From: JAEXOD01 sp937930275
Lineage (GTDB): Bacteria > Bacteroidota > Ignavibacteria > Ignavibacteriales > Melioribacteraceae
Length of the DNA: 64,000 nt
Assembly (NCBI GenBank): GCA_036733965.1
Contig: DAIMZL010000002.1
Span: 53,337 to 117,336, forward strand
Direction of reading: 5' to 3'
The position numbers and the translations under genes are program-made. The notes under the pieces were generated by a model. It was not told where the DNA came from. It searched no databases and saw only the letters and a program-made list of their open reading frames with translations. Positions 14,968-23,691 of this stretch are shown piece after piece; position 1 is the stretch's first letter; the number at the start of each line of letters is the position of its first letter.

Positions 14968-17559
14968 CTAATTTTTTCTTAAATAAACCGTAAAACAACT
15001 TCCTTCCCCCTTTTTACTGCTTACGGTAATTTTGGCATTATTTAAATCGGTATATTTTTTTATCAATGCTAACCCCAACCCATTCCCTTCAAATCTTCTT
15101 GTATACCCCTGCTCTTCTTGACTAAAAGGTTCAAATAGGTTAGTTACATATTCTTCGGACATCCCAATACCTGTATCTTTAACTTCTACTGCCAAATCGT
15201 TTTCGCTATAATCAAAAACATTAACTTCTACATACCCTTTAAAAGTGTATTTAATTGCATTATCAATCAAATTTTTAATTATTACTTCAAAAGAATACTC
15301 ATCTAATATAACATTTTCGCAATCTGAATTATAATTAAAATATAAGTCTAAATTTTTATCTCTTGCTAATTGATGAAAATCAAATTCTATACATTCATCT
15401 AATTTATTTTTAATATTTACTAATTCAAAAGTCGGTTTAAAATAACCGGTTTGCAGTTCAGCCATATTAAGTATTAAATCGACAGTTCTAATAATTCTTT
15501 TACCGGCGCGAGCCATAATATTAAATGCCATTTTTAAATCATCTTCAATTTTATCTTCCAGTTCTTCTTTTAAAAGTCCGGAAAAGCTTAAAATAGCATT
15601 TATAGGGGTTCTAATTTCGTGTGACATCTGCGCCAAAAATTCATCTTTTAACCTGTCTGCTTTTTCGGCTCTTTCTTTTGCAGCAAGTAATTGTGTTTCA
15701 ACCTCCTTTATATGGGTAATATCTTCTTTAACGGCAACATAATTAGTAATTTTTCCTCTATCATTTTTTATGGGTGAAATAGCGGCAATCTCCCAAAAGT
15801 ACTCACCGTTCTTTCTTTTATTATAAAGCTCTCCCTTCCAATCGTTGCCGCTTGTAATCGTATCCCATAAGTTTTTGTAAACTTCTTTGCTCGTATAACC
15901 TGATTTTAAAATCTTAGGATTTTTTCCCTTAACTTCATCAAATGTATATCCCGTAATTTTTTCAAAATTTGGATTAACATATTCTATTGTACCTTGCGTA
16001 TCGGTAATAATAATAGAAATTGGACTCTGCTCAATAGCTTTTGAATATCTGACTAATGCATTTTGTTGATTTATTCGTTCCGTTACATTTTTTGCAATAC
16101 CGTCAAATCTTTTACCTCCGTTTTCAGTATCACTAATGGATATACTCTGCTCAATCCATCTTATTTCACCCGATTTGGTTATTATCCTAAACGTAAAGTT
16201 AGCACTATTGGACTTTCCCGTAATTAATTCTTGATAATTATCCAACAAAATTTCCCTATCTTCGGGTAATACTACATCTTTCCATAAGTTTGGATCATTT
16301 TTAAATTCTTCATAACTATAACCATAAATTTGCTCAATTACTGTTGAAAAGAAAGAATTTGTAGTAATCAAGTTTTTATCTAAGTCAACGCTCCAAATAC
16401 AATCAGTTAATGATGACAAAATCCTTTCAATATACTCTTTAGCTTTTGTCATTTCTCTTTCGGCTTTTCTACGGGTAAATATTACAAATGCTAAAATAAA
16501 GATAAGAACCAACAAAATAGAAAATCCAATTAAAACACGCGATAATAACTGCTTATTTGATTCCCACACAGAATTTGGTTTGTTTACTAATCTGTTAGGT
16601 GTTGGCAAAATAGATTCATCAATATTGTATTTTGCCAACTCTTCGTAATCAAAATAATAAATTTCAGTATTGCTTTCAACAACCTTTAGATCTTCAATTT
16701 GGGCACCGTTAATAAGTTTCATTGCCATTAAACCGGCTATTCTACCGTGTAAGAACGGATTTAACAACCTACCTCCTATAATACCCCTACGTAGCATATC
16801 TTGTACCATACCGAAAACCGGTACTTTTGATTCTTTAGATAAAGTTTCGGCTAAAAACTGGTGATTATAAACATCGCCCAGCCTATCTTGCCCAAGTTCC
16901 CCCAACAATAAAACTTGCCCTTTGTTTAGCTTGCTTACCTCAATTTTTAATTCTTCTAAACTCGGATTTATTATATTTCTAAATTGTACTCTGTTTTTAT
17001 ACTTTTCGGCTGCATTATTATAATCATCCATAATTAATTTTCCCGAAATTGTAATATCAAAAAATGATACAATTTCTTTTGTTTCGGGAAATAATTTTAA
17101 AATTAATTCAATATTGGATTTATAATCCATCTGCTCTTTTATTCCGGTAAAATACTTTTTATCGGGAATCATATCTTCTGTTAAACCGTTAACCCCGCAA
17201 AAAACCACATATGATTTTGCAAATAGCTCATTTTTATATTTTTTTACAAAATTAAATGCATCATTATCCGTGGTAATTACAACTTTGAAATCAAAGTTTT
17301 TATATTTTTTCTTAAACAAGTCATGGTATATAGATTCGTTTTCAAAATAATCAAAATTTTTTGTATCAAGATATTCAACATATAATGGACCTTTATACTT
17401 ACTATACAAAAATGCACTTCTAATACCTGATACTTCCATCAAAGTCCATCGAAAATCGGGATGATATGAGTTTAATATAAAAATTTGTTCTTTAACTTGA
17501 GAAAATACTAAGTTAGAAATGAATAAGAATAGGATAAAAAACTTGTACAAATTTCTCAT
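14968..17559 (-). CDS. Hybrid-sensing histidine kinase (periplasmic binding domain, two PAS, HisKA, HATPase)
   Basis: An 863-residue protein. Domain order: signal sequence (1-20); a periplasmic region about 25-325 of the ABC substrate-binding type (IFILNSYHPDFRWTLMEVSG, VFCGVNGL, VLLLGELGQD); a transmembrane helix at about 341-364; PAS with PAC (about 372-495); a second PAS (about 505-625, NGEYFWEIAAISPI); HisKA with phospho-accepting H647 in MSHEIRTPIN; and HATPase with NLIDNAIKY, VKDTGIGM and GNGLGLAL. It senses an extracytoplasmic ligand through a solute-binding-like domain. No response regulator is adjacent. Its shared run with Rieske, queG and trxB is functionally unexplained. Confidence 0.93.
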   Translation of the reverse strand: MRNLYKFFILFLFISNLVFSQVKEQIFILNSYHPDFRWTLMEVSGIRSAFLYSKYKGPLYVEYLDTKNFDYFENESIYHDLFKKKYKNFDFKVVITTDNDAFNFVKKYKNELFAKSYVVFCGVNGLTEDMIPDKKYFTGIKEQMDYKSNIELILKLFPETKEIVSFFDITISGKLIMDDYNNAAEKYKNRVQFRNIINPSLEELKIEVSKLNKGQVLLLGELGQDRLGDVYNHQFLAETLSKESKVPVFGMVQDMLRRGIIGGRLLNPFLHGRIAGLMAMKLINGAQIEDLKVVESNTEIYYFDYEELAKYNIDESILPTPNRLVNKPNSVWESNKQLLSRVLIGFSILLVLIFILAFVIFTRRKAEREMTKAKEYIERILSSLTDCIWSVDLDKNLITTNSFFSTVIEQIYGYSYEEFKNDPNLWKDVVLPEDREILLDNYQELITGKSNSANFTFRIITKSGEIRWIEQSISISDTENGGKRFDGIAKNVTERINQQNALVRYSKAIEQSPISIIITDTQGTIEYVNPNFEKITGYTFDEVKGKNPKILKSGYTSKEVYKNLWDTITSGNDWKGELYNKRKNGEYFWEIAAISPIKNDRGKITNYVAVKEDITHIKEVETQLLAAKERAEKADRLKDEFLAQMSHEIRTPINAILSFSGLLKEELEDKIEDDLKMAFNIMARAGKRIIRTVDLILNMAELQTGYFKPTFELVNIKNKLDECIEFDFHQLARDKNLDLYFNYNSDCENVILDEYSFEVIIKNLIDNAIKYTFKGYVEVNVFDYSENDLAVEVKDTGIGMSEEYVTNLFEPFSQEEQGYTRRFEGNGLGLALIKKYTDLNNAKITVSSKKGEGSCFTVYLRKN

Positions 17560-17686
17560 ATCAATCCATGTGGGGCTAATTGTAGTCTTAAATTGTCAGT
17601 AAATAAAATTTCAATTTTATTGTTTAATATAAAATCTAAAATTATAAAATCAAACAAAAATTAAAAAATCATACAAATTAAATAAA

Positions 17687-17717
17687 TTGCGATAGAATAA
17701 TAAATTTATTATTTTTG
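17687..17717 (+). promoter_or_regulatory. Bacteroidota-type promoter of tRNA-Arg
   Basis: TTGCGA (17687-17692), a 17-nt spacer, then TATTTTTG (17710-17717), matching the Bacteroidota housekeeping form TTG...TAxxTTTG exactly. The expected transcription start is about 15 nt before the tRNA 5' end at 17739. Confidence 0.65.
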
Positions 17718-17738
17718 TTATCTTAATTATTTTTAATC

Positions 17739-17812
17739 GCCCCGGTAGCTCAGTAGGATAGAGCGTCAGTTTCCTAAACTGTAGGTCAGAGGTTCGAATC
17801 CTCTTCGGGGCA
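17739..17812 (+). tRNA. tRNA-Arg (anticodon CCT)
   Basis: A 74-nt cloverleaf. Acceptor arm is GCCCCGG paired with TCGGGGC (one G-T pair), D arm GCTC...GAGC, anticodon loop TTCCTAA giving CCT (reads AGG), and T arm GAGG-TTCGAAT-CCTC. The discriminator base is A and the genomic sequence continues CAAC, so CCA is not encoded and must be added. The outermost pair of the anticodon stem is a T-T mismatch. No direct repeat of the tRNA 3' end was seen nearby, so there is no sign of use as an integration site. Confidence 0.93.
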
Positions 17813-17887
17813 CAACATCTACATCGTCCTAATTTGTTATATAATAATAAATTACACTCCTTTAATTAACATTAAATTTTGGGACTG

Positions 17888-18113
17888 TATCAAAATGAGT
17901 ACTTTAAGAAAAAGTAGCAATATTATTGTATCATAACTCACCCTCGTTCCCTCTCTTAGGAAAAGATGGATGACGCTAATATTTATATAACTGATTATAA
18001 TATATGCAATTACGCATTGTTGCTGGGTATTAAATTCTCATCTTTTATTAATTATTCAGTTAACAGAGGGGTTAGGGATGAGTTATATTTTTTGTTTCAT
18101 TTTTATTTTGATA
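17888..18113. repeat. Nested inverted-repeat relic (MITE-like or insertion-sequence remnant)
   Basis: The 670-nt stretch between tRNA-Arg and groES has no gene. Inside it, an outer 9-bp inverted repeat (TATCAAAAT 17888-17896 / ATTTTGATA 18105-18113) encloses an imperfect repeat of about 28 bp. The latter's left arm starts ATAACTCACCCT at 17933, and its right arm, read on the minus strand from 18086, is ATAACTCATCCCT. The left edge GGGACTGTATCAAAAT looks like the end of an insertion sequence. No transposase frame remains. The best reading is a decayed mobile-element end pair or a non-autonomous element of about 230 bp. Confidence 0.5.
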
Positions 18114-18394
18114 AAACCACTATAGAATACTATTCTACTTAAAACCTATTTAAATCTAAAGATTAATATGCTTGTAATATATAAGTATTTAAAATTAATA
18201 GTTTCTAATTAAATTTAATTTATAGTCGATCTTATCAAAAATTATTAGTAAAAAAAGTAAAATTTTTAATAATAATATATTCCCATAAAGGATTTATATT
18301 ATTCAAAGATATGAAAATGAAATAACTTAATCGAAAAAAACTGTTTAATACCGTCTTTATAAAACAATTTTTCATTTTTTTTGGAACCTAATAC

Positions 18395-18423
18395 TTGAAA
18401 AAATCGTTAAAATGTTATATATT
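18395..18423 (+). promoter_or_regulatory. groESL promoter
   Basis: TTGAAA (18395-18400), a 17-nt spacer, and TATATT (18418-18423). The CIRCE operator begins within the -10 element, so repressor binding would directly block RNA polymerase. Confidence 0.7.
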
Positions 18424-18448
18424 AGCACTCGTAATTATTGAGTGCTAA
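18422..18448 (+). promoter_or_regulatory. CIRCE operator (HrcA-binding site)
   Basis: Perfect TTAGCACTC (18422-18430), 9-nt spacer, GAGTGCTAA (18440-18448), the full CIRCE consensus with its canonical spacer. It lies 33 nt before the groES start and predicts heat-shock control by an HrcA repressor. hrcA is not in this window. A ribosome-binding site AAGGAG follows at 18469-18474. Confidence 0.97.
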
Positions 18449-18481
18449 CAACAATTTATAACAATTTTAAGGAGTAATAAA

Positions 18482-18781
18482 ATGTCGGATTTCAAAATTA
18501 AACCTTTGCATGACAGAGTAGTAGTAAAACCAAGCGAAGCCGAAGAAAAGACAAAAGGCGGAATAATATTACCGGATACGGCAAAAGAAAAACCGATTGA
18601 AGGTAAAGTAGTAGCTGTTGGTAACGGAAAAGTAACCGAAGACGGAAAAGTTATGCCGTTAACTGTAAAAGTTGGTGACGTTGTATTATACGGGAAATAT
18701 AGCGGAACAGAAATTCGAATTGATCAAGAAGATTATTTAATAATGCGCGAAAGCGATATTTTTGGAATTGTTAACAAATAA
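18482..18781 (+). CDS. groES: Co-chaperonin GroES
   Basis: A 99-residue Cpn10 with IKPLHDRVVVKPSEAEEKTKGGIILPDTAKEKP at the N-terminus (including the mobile loop) and KVGDVVLYGKYSGTEI. It forms the heptameric lid of the GroEL chamber. Preceded by AAGGAG and the CIRCE/promoter pair, and followed by groEL after 18 nt. Confidence 0.98.
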   Translation: MSDFKIKPLHDRVVVKPSEAEEKTKGGIILPDTAKEKPIEGKVVAVGNGKVTEDGKVMPLTVKVGDVVLYGKYSGTEIRIDQEDYLIMRESDIFGIVNK

Positions 18782-18799
18782 TATATTCGGAGGAATAGA

Positions 18800-20434
18800 A
18801 TGTCAGCAAAATTAGTTGAATATGGCAGCGAAGCCAGAAAAGGTTTATTAAACGGTGTGGATAAATTAGCTAATGCCGTTAAAGTTACCTTAGGTCCTAA
18901 AGGACGCAATGTTATTATAGATAAAAAATTTGGTGCTCCTACAGTTACCAAAGACGGTGTTTCTGTTGCAAAAGAAATTGAATTGGCAGATCCTATCGAA
19001 AATATGGGCGCTCAGATGGTTCGCGAAGTTGCTTCTAAAACAAGTGATGTTGCCGGTGACGGAACAACTACAGCTACAGTTTTAGCTCAAGCAATTTATC
19101 GTGAAGGTTTAAAAAACGTTACCGCAGGTGCAAATCCTATGGATTTGAAAAGAGGTATCGATTTAGCAGTTAATAATGTTATTGAATATTTGAAATCAAT
19201 TAGCAAAACTGTTGAAGGAAGAGAAGAAATTGCCCAGGTAGGTTCAATTTCTGCAAATAACGATAGTACAATCGGACAATTAATTGCCGATGCAATGGAA
19301 AAAGTTGGTAAAGATGGTGTTATTACTGTTGAAGAAGCAAAAGGAACCGAAACAAGTTTAGAATTTGTTGAAGGTATGCAATTTGATCGCGGTTATTTAT
19401 CCCCTTATTTTGTTACCGATAGCGAATCAATGGAAGCCGTTTTAGAAAATCCTTACATTTTGATTCACGATAAAAAAATAAGTGCAATGAAAGACTTATT
19501 ACCAATTTTGGAAAAAGTTGCACAAGCAGGTCGTTCATTGTTAATTATTGCCGAAGATTTAGAAGGTGAAGCTTTAGCTACTTTAGTAGTAAATAAATTA
19601 CGTGGTACTTTAAGAATTTGTGCCGTAAAAGCTCCGGGCTTTGGTGATAGACGTAAAGCAATGTTAGAAGATATTGCCGTTTTAACAGGCGGTACCGTAA
19701 TAGCTGAAGAAACAGGCTTTAAATTAGAAAACGCAACTGTTCAATACTTAGGCGTAGCTAAAAAAGTTGTTGTTGATAAAGATAACACAACTATAGTTGA
19801 AGGTGCCGGTAGCACTGATGATATTAAAAAGAGAATTAACGAAATTAAATCTCAAATAGAAAAAACGACTTCTGATTATGACAGAGAAAAATTACAAGAA
19901 CGTTTGGCAAAATTAAGCGGCGGTGTTGCAGTTGTAAAAATTGGTGCAGCAACCGAAGTTGAAATGAAAGAAAAGAAAGCAAGAGTTGAAGACGCTTTAC
20001 ATGCTACACGCGCAGCTGTTGAAGAAGGTATTGTACCGGGCGGCGGTGTTGCTTTAGTACGTGCTATTGCATCTTTAGACAACTTAGAAGGCGCTAATTT
20101 AGATCAAACAACCGGTGTTAAAATAATTAAAAAAGCTTTAGAAGAACCTTTAAAACAAATTGTTAATAATGCCGGTTTAGAAGGCGCTGTTGTATTAAAT
20201 AAAGTTTTAGAAGGTACAGGTGATTTTGGATTTAACGCAGCAACCGAAAAATATGAAAACTTGGTTAAAATTGGCGTAATTGATCCTACAAAAGTTACAA
20301 GAACCGCTTTAGAAAACGCCGCTTCAGTTTCATCTATGTTAATTACAACAGAAGCTGTTGTTTACGAGAAAAAAGAAGAAGAAAAAGCTCCGGCAATGCC
20401 ACCAAACATGGGCGGAATGGACGGAATGTACTAA
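18800..20434 (+). CDS. groEL: Chaperonin GroEL
   Basis: A 544-residue Cpn60 with VTLGPKGRNVIIDKKFG, ATP-binding VAGDGTTTATVLAQ, the chaperonin signature in AAVEEGIVPGGG, and a Gly/Met-rich C-terminal tail (PPNMGGMDGMY). It folds proteins in an ATP-driven cycle with GroES. Ribosome-binding site is GGAGG. The standard length and single operon copy suggest the main housekeeping chaperonin. The operon ends at the terminator at 20461. Confidence 0.98.
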   Translation: MSAKLVEYGSEARKGLLNGVDKLANAVKVTLGPKGRNVIIDKKFGAPTVTKDGVSVAKEIELADPIENMGAQMVREVASKTSDVAGDGTTTATVLAQAIYREGLKNVTAGANPMDLKRGIDLAVNNVIEYLKSISKTVEGREEIAQVGSISANNDSTIGQLIADAMEKVGKDGVITVEEAKGTETSLEFVEGMQFDRGYLSPYFVTDSESMEAVLENPYILIHDKKISAMKDLLPILEKVAQAGRSLLIIAEDLEGEALATLVVNKLRGTLRICAVKAPGFGDRRKAMLEDIAVLTGGTVIAEETGFKLENATVQYLGVAKKVVVDKDNTTIVEGAGSTDDIKKRINEIKSQIEKTTSDYDREKLQERLAKLSGGVAVVKIGAATEVEMKEKKARVEDALHATRAAVEEGIVPGGGVALVRAIASLDNLEGANLDQTTGVKIIKKALEEPLKQIVNNAGLEGAVVLNKVLEGTGDFGFNAATEKYENLVKIGVIDPTKVTRTALENAASVSSMLITTEAVVYEKKEEEKAPAMPPNMGGMDGMY

Positions 20435-20460
20435 TAGATAACCGAAATTGGTTAATAAAA

Positions 20461-20491
20461 AAAACCCCTACTTTTAATGGTAGGGGTTTTT
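20461..20491 (+). terminator. Rho-independent terminator of groESL
   Basis: Perfect 11-bp stem AAAACCCCTAC (20461-20471) / GTAGGGGTTTT (20480-20490), 8-nt loop, then TAGTTTT. It lies 26 nt after the groEL stop. Confidence 0.93.
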
Positions 20492-20543
20492 AGTTTTAAA
20501 TGTTTTATATTTACTATTCTTAGTTTAATTTTTATGAGATTCC

Positions 20544-21587
20544 GTGATTACAAATTTTGCCTTAAAATCAGTAAATATTAATAATTTAATTTATAATGCA
20601 ACTGATGATACCACTATTGGTATTTCAGCTTATATATATTGTCCGGATTGTAATATTTCGAAAGGTTTTGCTGCCGGTTATGCTGATTACATAGCCAAAA
20701 CACTATTAAAGTCAACTGATTTATTTAGAATTGCAAGTGTTACAAAAACTTTTGTAGCTGCAACAATTTTAAGACTTTTTGAGGAAAAGCTGATAGATAT
20801 TGATAGTAGTATATGCAACTATTTACCAATAAATTATTTAGAATTACTATTGAAAGGTAACTATGATGTAAATAAAATTAAAATTAAACATCTGTTATCT
20901 CACTCAAGCGGGATATATGATCATACCAACTCCGAAAAATTTAACAACCTTTTAAAAACTTCGCCAAATTATAAATGGACCAGAATTGAACAAGTAGAGA
21001 CTTGTATAAATTACGGTTCTAAGTTAAACGAACCGGGTAAATCTTTTAATTATTCAGATACAGGATATATTTTACTTGGTGAAATAATTGAACAAATTAC
21101 TAAACTGCCGTTATTCAACGCGGTAAATAAGTATATTGACTTAAACAAATTAAATATGAAAAATACCGTTTGGGAACATGAAGAAAGTACTAATAGAATT
21201 CATCAATACTTGAACCATAATGATACTTTTCATTTTCATCCTTCAATTGATTTATATGGAGGCGGAGGTTTACTTTCAAACTGCAAAGAACTTTCATTCT
21301 TCTTTTATTCGTTGTTCAATTCCAAAATATTTAAGTACGATAATACTTTGCAGATTATGCTAACAAAAAATAATTATGAAACAATACCGGAATTAGATTA
21401 TAGATTCGGAATATTTAGAGTAGAGTTAGAAGGTATAGAAGGTTATACACATACAGGTTTTTGGGGAACTCAATTAATATATTTCCCGGCATTAAAAACT
21501 TCGATTGCTATAAACTATAGCGAGAAATGGAAAATAAAAGGGAATGCCCCAATATTATCACAAATTATTAAGATTATTGCGAATTAA
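20544..21587 (+). CDS. Beta-lactamase/DD-peptidase family serine hydrolase
   Basis: A 347-residue protein of the class C beta-lactamase-like (PF00144 type) family. It has the catalytic SxxK as S65-V-T-K68, the Tyr motif in FNYSDTGYILLGEI, and the third motif HTG in YTHTGFWGTQ. The start is GTG 20544; an ATG 10 nt upstream is out of frame and soon stops. No signal peptide is visible, so it may be cytoplasmic or exported by another route. The family covers esterases, D-aminopeptidases and transpeptidase-like enzymes, and the substrate cannot be told from sequence. It converges on the UDP-sugar decarboxylase gene with only 31 nt between. Confidence 0.88.
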   Translation: MITNFALKSVNINNLIYNATDDTTIGISAYIYCPDCNISKGFAAGYADYIAKTLLKSTDLFRIASVTKTFVAATILRLFEEKLIDIDSSICNYLPINYLELLLKGNYDVNKIKIKHLLSHSSGIYDHTNSEKFNNLLKTSPNYKWTRIEQVETCINYGSKLNEPGKSFNYSDTGYILLGEIIEQITKLPLFNAVNKYIDLNKLNMKNTVWEHEESTNRIHQYLNHNDTFHFHPSIDLYGGGGLLSNCKELSFFFYSLFNSKIFKYDNTLQIMLTKNNYETIPELDYRFGIFRVELEGIEGYTHTGFWGTQLIYFPALKTSIAINYSEKWKIKGNAPILSQIIKIIAN

Positions 21588-21618
21588 TAAAAGTTGTAAT
21601 TAATCCGCACAACATTAA

Positions 21619-22557
21619 TTATTTTACAATCGATTTAAAGTAATCTATTGTAATTCTCAATCCTTCTGCTCTATCAACTTTTGGCTCCCAGCCTAAAATT
21701 GCTTTTGCCTTAGTAATATCGGGTTGCCTAACTTTAGGATCATCTTCGGGTAGAGGATGATAAATAATTTTACTATTTGCATTAGTTATTTTTATTACTT
21801 CTTCGGCAAATTGTTTAATAGTAATTTCTGCGGGATTACCAATATTAATAGGATCTGAAGTATCGGAGAGTAAAAGTTTGTAAATACCGTCAACTAAATC
21901 ACTAACATAACAAAAACTCCTTGTCTGCGAACCGTCTCCGAAAACGGTGATATCTTCACCGTTTAAAGCTTGTGAAACAAAAGCAGGTAATGCCCTACCG
22001 TCATTAAGACGCATACGGGGTCCGTAAGTATTAAATATTCTAACTATTCGTGTTTCGACATGATGATACCTATTATAAGCCATCGTCATTGCTTCGGCAA
22101 ACCTTTTTGCCTCATCGTAAACACCACGTGGACCAATAGGGTTAACATTCCCCCAATAATCTTCACGCTGCGGGTGAACTACAGGATCACCGTAAACTTC
22201 ACTTGTAGAAGCTAATAATATCCTTGCTTTTTTTTCTTTTGCCAACCCCAATACTTTATGAGTACCGAGAGAACCGACTTTAAGAGTCTGTATTGGTAAT
22301 TTTAAATAATCAATAGGACTTGCCGGTGAAGCAAAGTGCAGAATATAATGAACCTCACCCGGAACATGTATAAAATTTGTTATATCGTGTTTTATGAATG
22401 TAAAATCTTCATTACCAAATAAATGTTCGATATTTCGTACATTACCGGTCAATAAATTATCAACGCATATTACCCTATATCCTTCGGCTATCATTTTATC
22501 GCATAAATGAGAACCTAAAAATCCCGCACCACCTGTTATTACAACAGTTTTTTTCAT
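21619..22557 (-). CDS. UDP-glucuronate decarboxylase (UDP-xylose synthase)-type SDR
   Basis: A 312-residue extended short-chain dehydrogenase with NAD-binding GGAGFLGSHL (9-18) and catalytic Y147/K151 in YDEAKRFAE. The motifs HFASPASPIDYL, STSEVYGDP, GPRMRLNDGRALPAFV and QTRSFCYVSDLV are typical of UXS enzymes, which convert UDP-glucuronate to UDP-xylose. The start overlaps the Wzz-like gene stop (ATGA), so it is the last gene of the polysaccharide export run. It supplies an activated pentose, suggesting a xylose-containing glycan. Confidence 0.93.
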   Translation of the reverse strand: MKKTVVITGGAGFLGSHLCDKMIAEGYRVICVDNLLTGNVRNIEHLFGNEDFTFIKHDITNFIHVPGEVHYILHFASPASPIDYLKLPIQTLKVGSLGTHKVLGLAKEKKARILLASTSEVYGDPVVHPQREDYWGNVNPIGPRGVYDEAKRFAEAMTMAYNRYHHVETRIVRIFNTYGPRMRLNDGRALPAFVSQALNGEDITVFGDGSQTRSFCYVSDLVDGIYKLLLSDTSDPINIGNPAEITIKQFAEEVIKITNANSKIIYHPLPEDDPKVRQPDITKAKAILGWEPKVDRAEGLRITIDYFKSIVK

Positions 22558-23690
22558 TTTAGCCCTACTTTTTTTTCTTTATAAATATTTATTAATATTG
22601 TTAATAAAAACATAATAATTGCAAAAACAATTGTATCTAATACTAATTTTGGACCCGATGATTTAAATGGAACAACCGCGGGATCTAATACTTGTACTGT
22701 ACTAACAGTCTTGTTTTCTTGAATTGTTTCTTTAAAGTATTGTTTTTGCAAAAACAAATATACTTCATTAAATATTTTCACATCCCTGGTTAATTCCGCA
22801 TATGTTTTTATAATATCAGGTACTTCCGAAAATGCAGGTAAATAATCTGTTTCACCTTTCTCACCTGAATCGAATTTTTGATATTGTTGTTTTAATATAC
22901 CAAGTTTTTTATTCAAATTTTGAATAGTTTGGCTTTCATCAGATAAGCTAAACTTTAACGAACTAATCTGTATCTCGGTAGTAACTATCTCGCTTTTTAA
23001 TTTAGCAGCATTTTCAATTGCAGCAGATAGTTGATCGTTTAACGAAACGGTTTTATATTGTTGCTGGAATTCTTTTAACTTTTGTTCGCTGCTATCAAGT
23101 TTTGTTTTAATTTCAGCAACTTGTTTTTCAACAAATATCCTGCTACTTTTAGCTTTAATATTTACTTTTTCGTTATTAACTTTATCAAGTATTTCAACAA
23201 ATTTATTAGCAATTAACGCAACATTTTTCTTTATTAAATCATTTGATTTAGTAAAACGACCAAAATACGGCGTCTCCATCTCAATTGAAAATTTTAGAAT
23301 ACCTTCTTTTGTAACTTCAACTGAAATAATTTTCTGCAATTTTGAGGCGGCTACATGAATATCATCCGTATCAAAATAATCTAATAATTTAAATGTATCT
23401 ATTACGGCTTCAGCAACAGAACGACTTTTTAAAATCTCGGCATTTAATAAAGAATTAGCACGCGAACCACCCAAACTTAAAAAACTTGATATATCCCCGC
23501 CGCCTGCTAACAAATTACTTAAAGAAGCAGGCTCTTCGTCACTCGGAGGTAGTACGGTAACTTCGGCAGAGTAACTTACAGGTGAAACAATAAAGTGTAG
23601 TAGTCCAAAAATAATACTGCTAATAATTGTAACTGTTAATATCTGTTTTCTGTTGAATATAAGAATATTCAGTATATCATGGTAGGTCAA
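22554..23690 (-). CDS. Wzz-type polysaccharide chain-length determinant
   Basis: A 378-residue protein with a membrane helix at each end (about 16-36 and 348-368), a periplasmic Wzz domain (SAEVTVLPPSDEE near residue 43), and a long coiled-coil middle (about 165-275). It lacks a kinase domain. Such proteins set the length of O-antigen, capsule or exopolysaccharide chains. The start is 1 nt after the Wza-like gene stop, and it overlaps the decarboxylase gene. It is the second Wzz-domain protein of the cluster, after the kinase at 25298. Confidence 0.85.
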   Translation of the reverse strand: MTYHDILNILIFNRKQILTVTIISSIIFGLLHFIVSPVSYSAEVTVLPPSDEEPASLSNLLAGGGDISSFLSLGGSRANSLLNAEILKSRSVAEAVIDTFKLLDYFDTDDIHVAASKLQKIISVEVTKEGILKFSIEMETPYFGRFTKSNDLIKKNVALIANKFVEILDKVNNEKVNIKAKSSRIFVEKQVAEIKTKLDSSEQKLKEFQQQYKTVSLNDQLSAAIENAAKLKSEIVTTEIQISSLKFSLSDESQTIQNLNKKLGILKQQYQKFDSGEKGETDYLPAFSEVPDIIKTYAELTRDVKIFNEVYLFLQKQYFKETIQENKTVSTVQVLDPAVVPFKSSGPKLVLDTIVFAIIMFLLTILINIYKEKKVGLK

Positions 23691-23691
23691 A

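Noticed and set aside
17739..18113. Genomic-island junction at tRNA-Arg
   Set aside because: The tRNA is followed by inverted repeats, but no direct repeat of its 3' end and no integrase gene were found.
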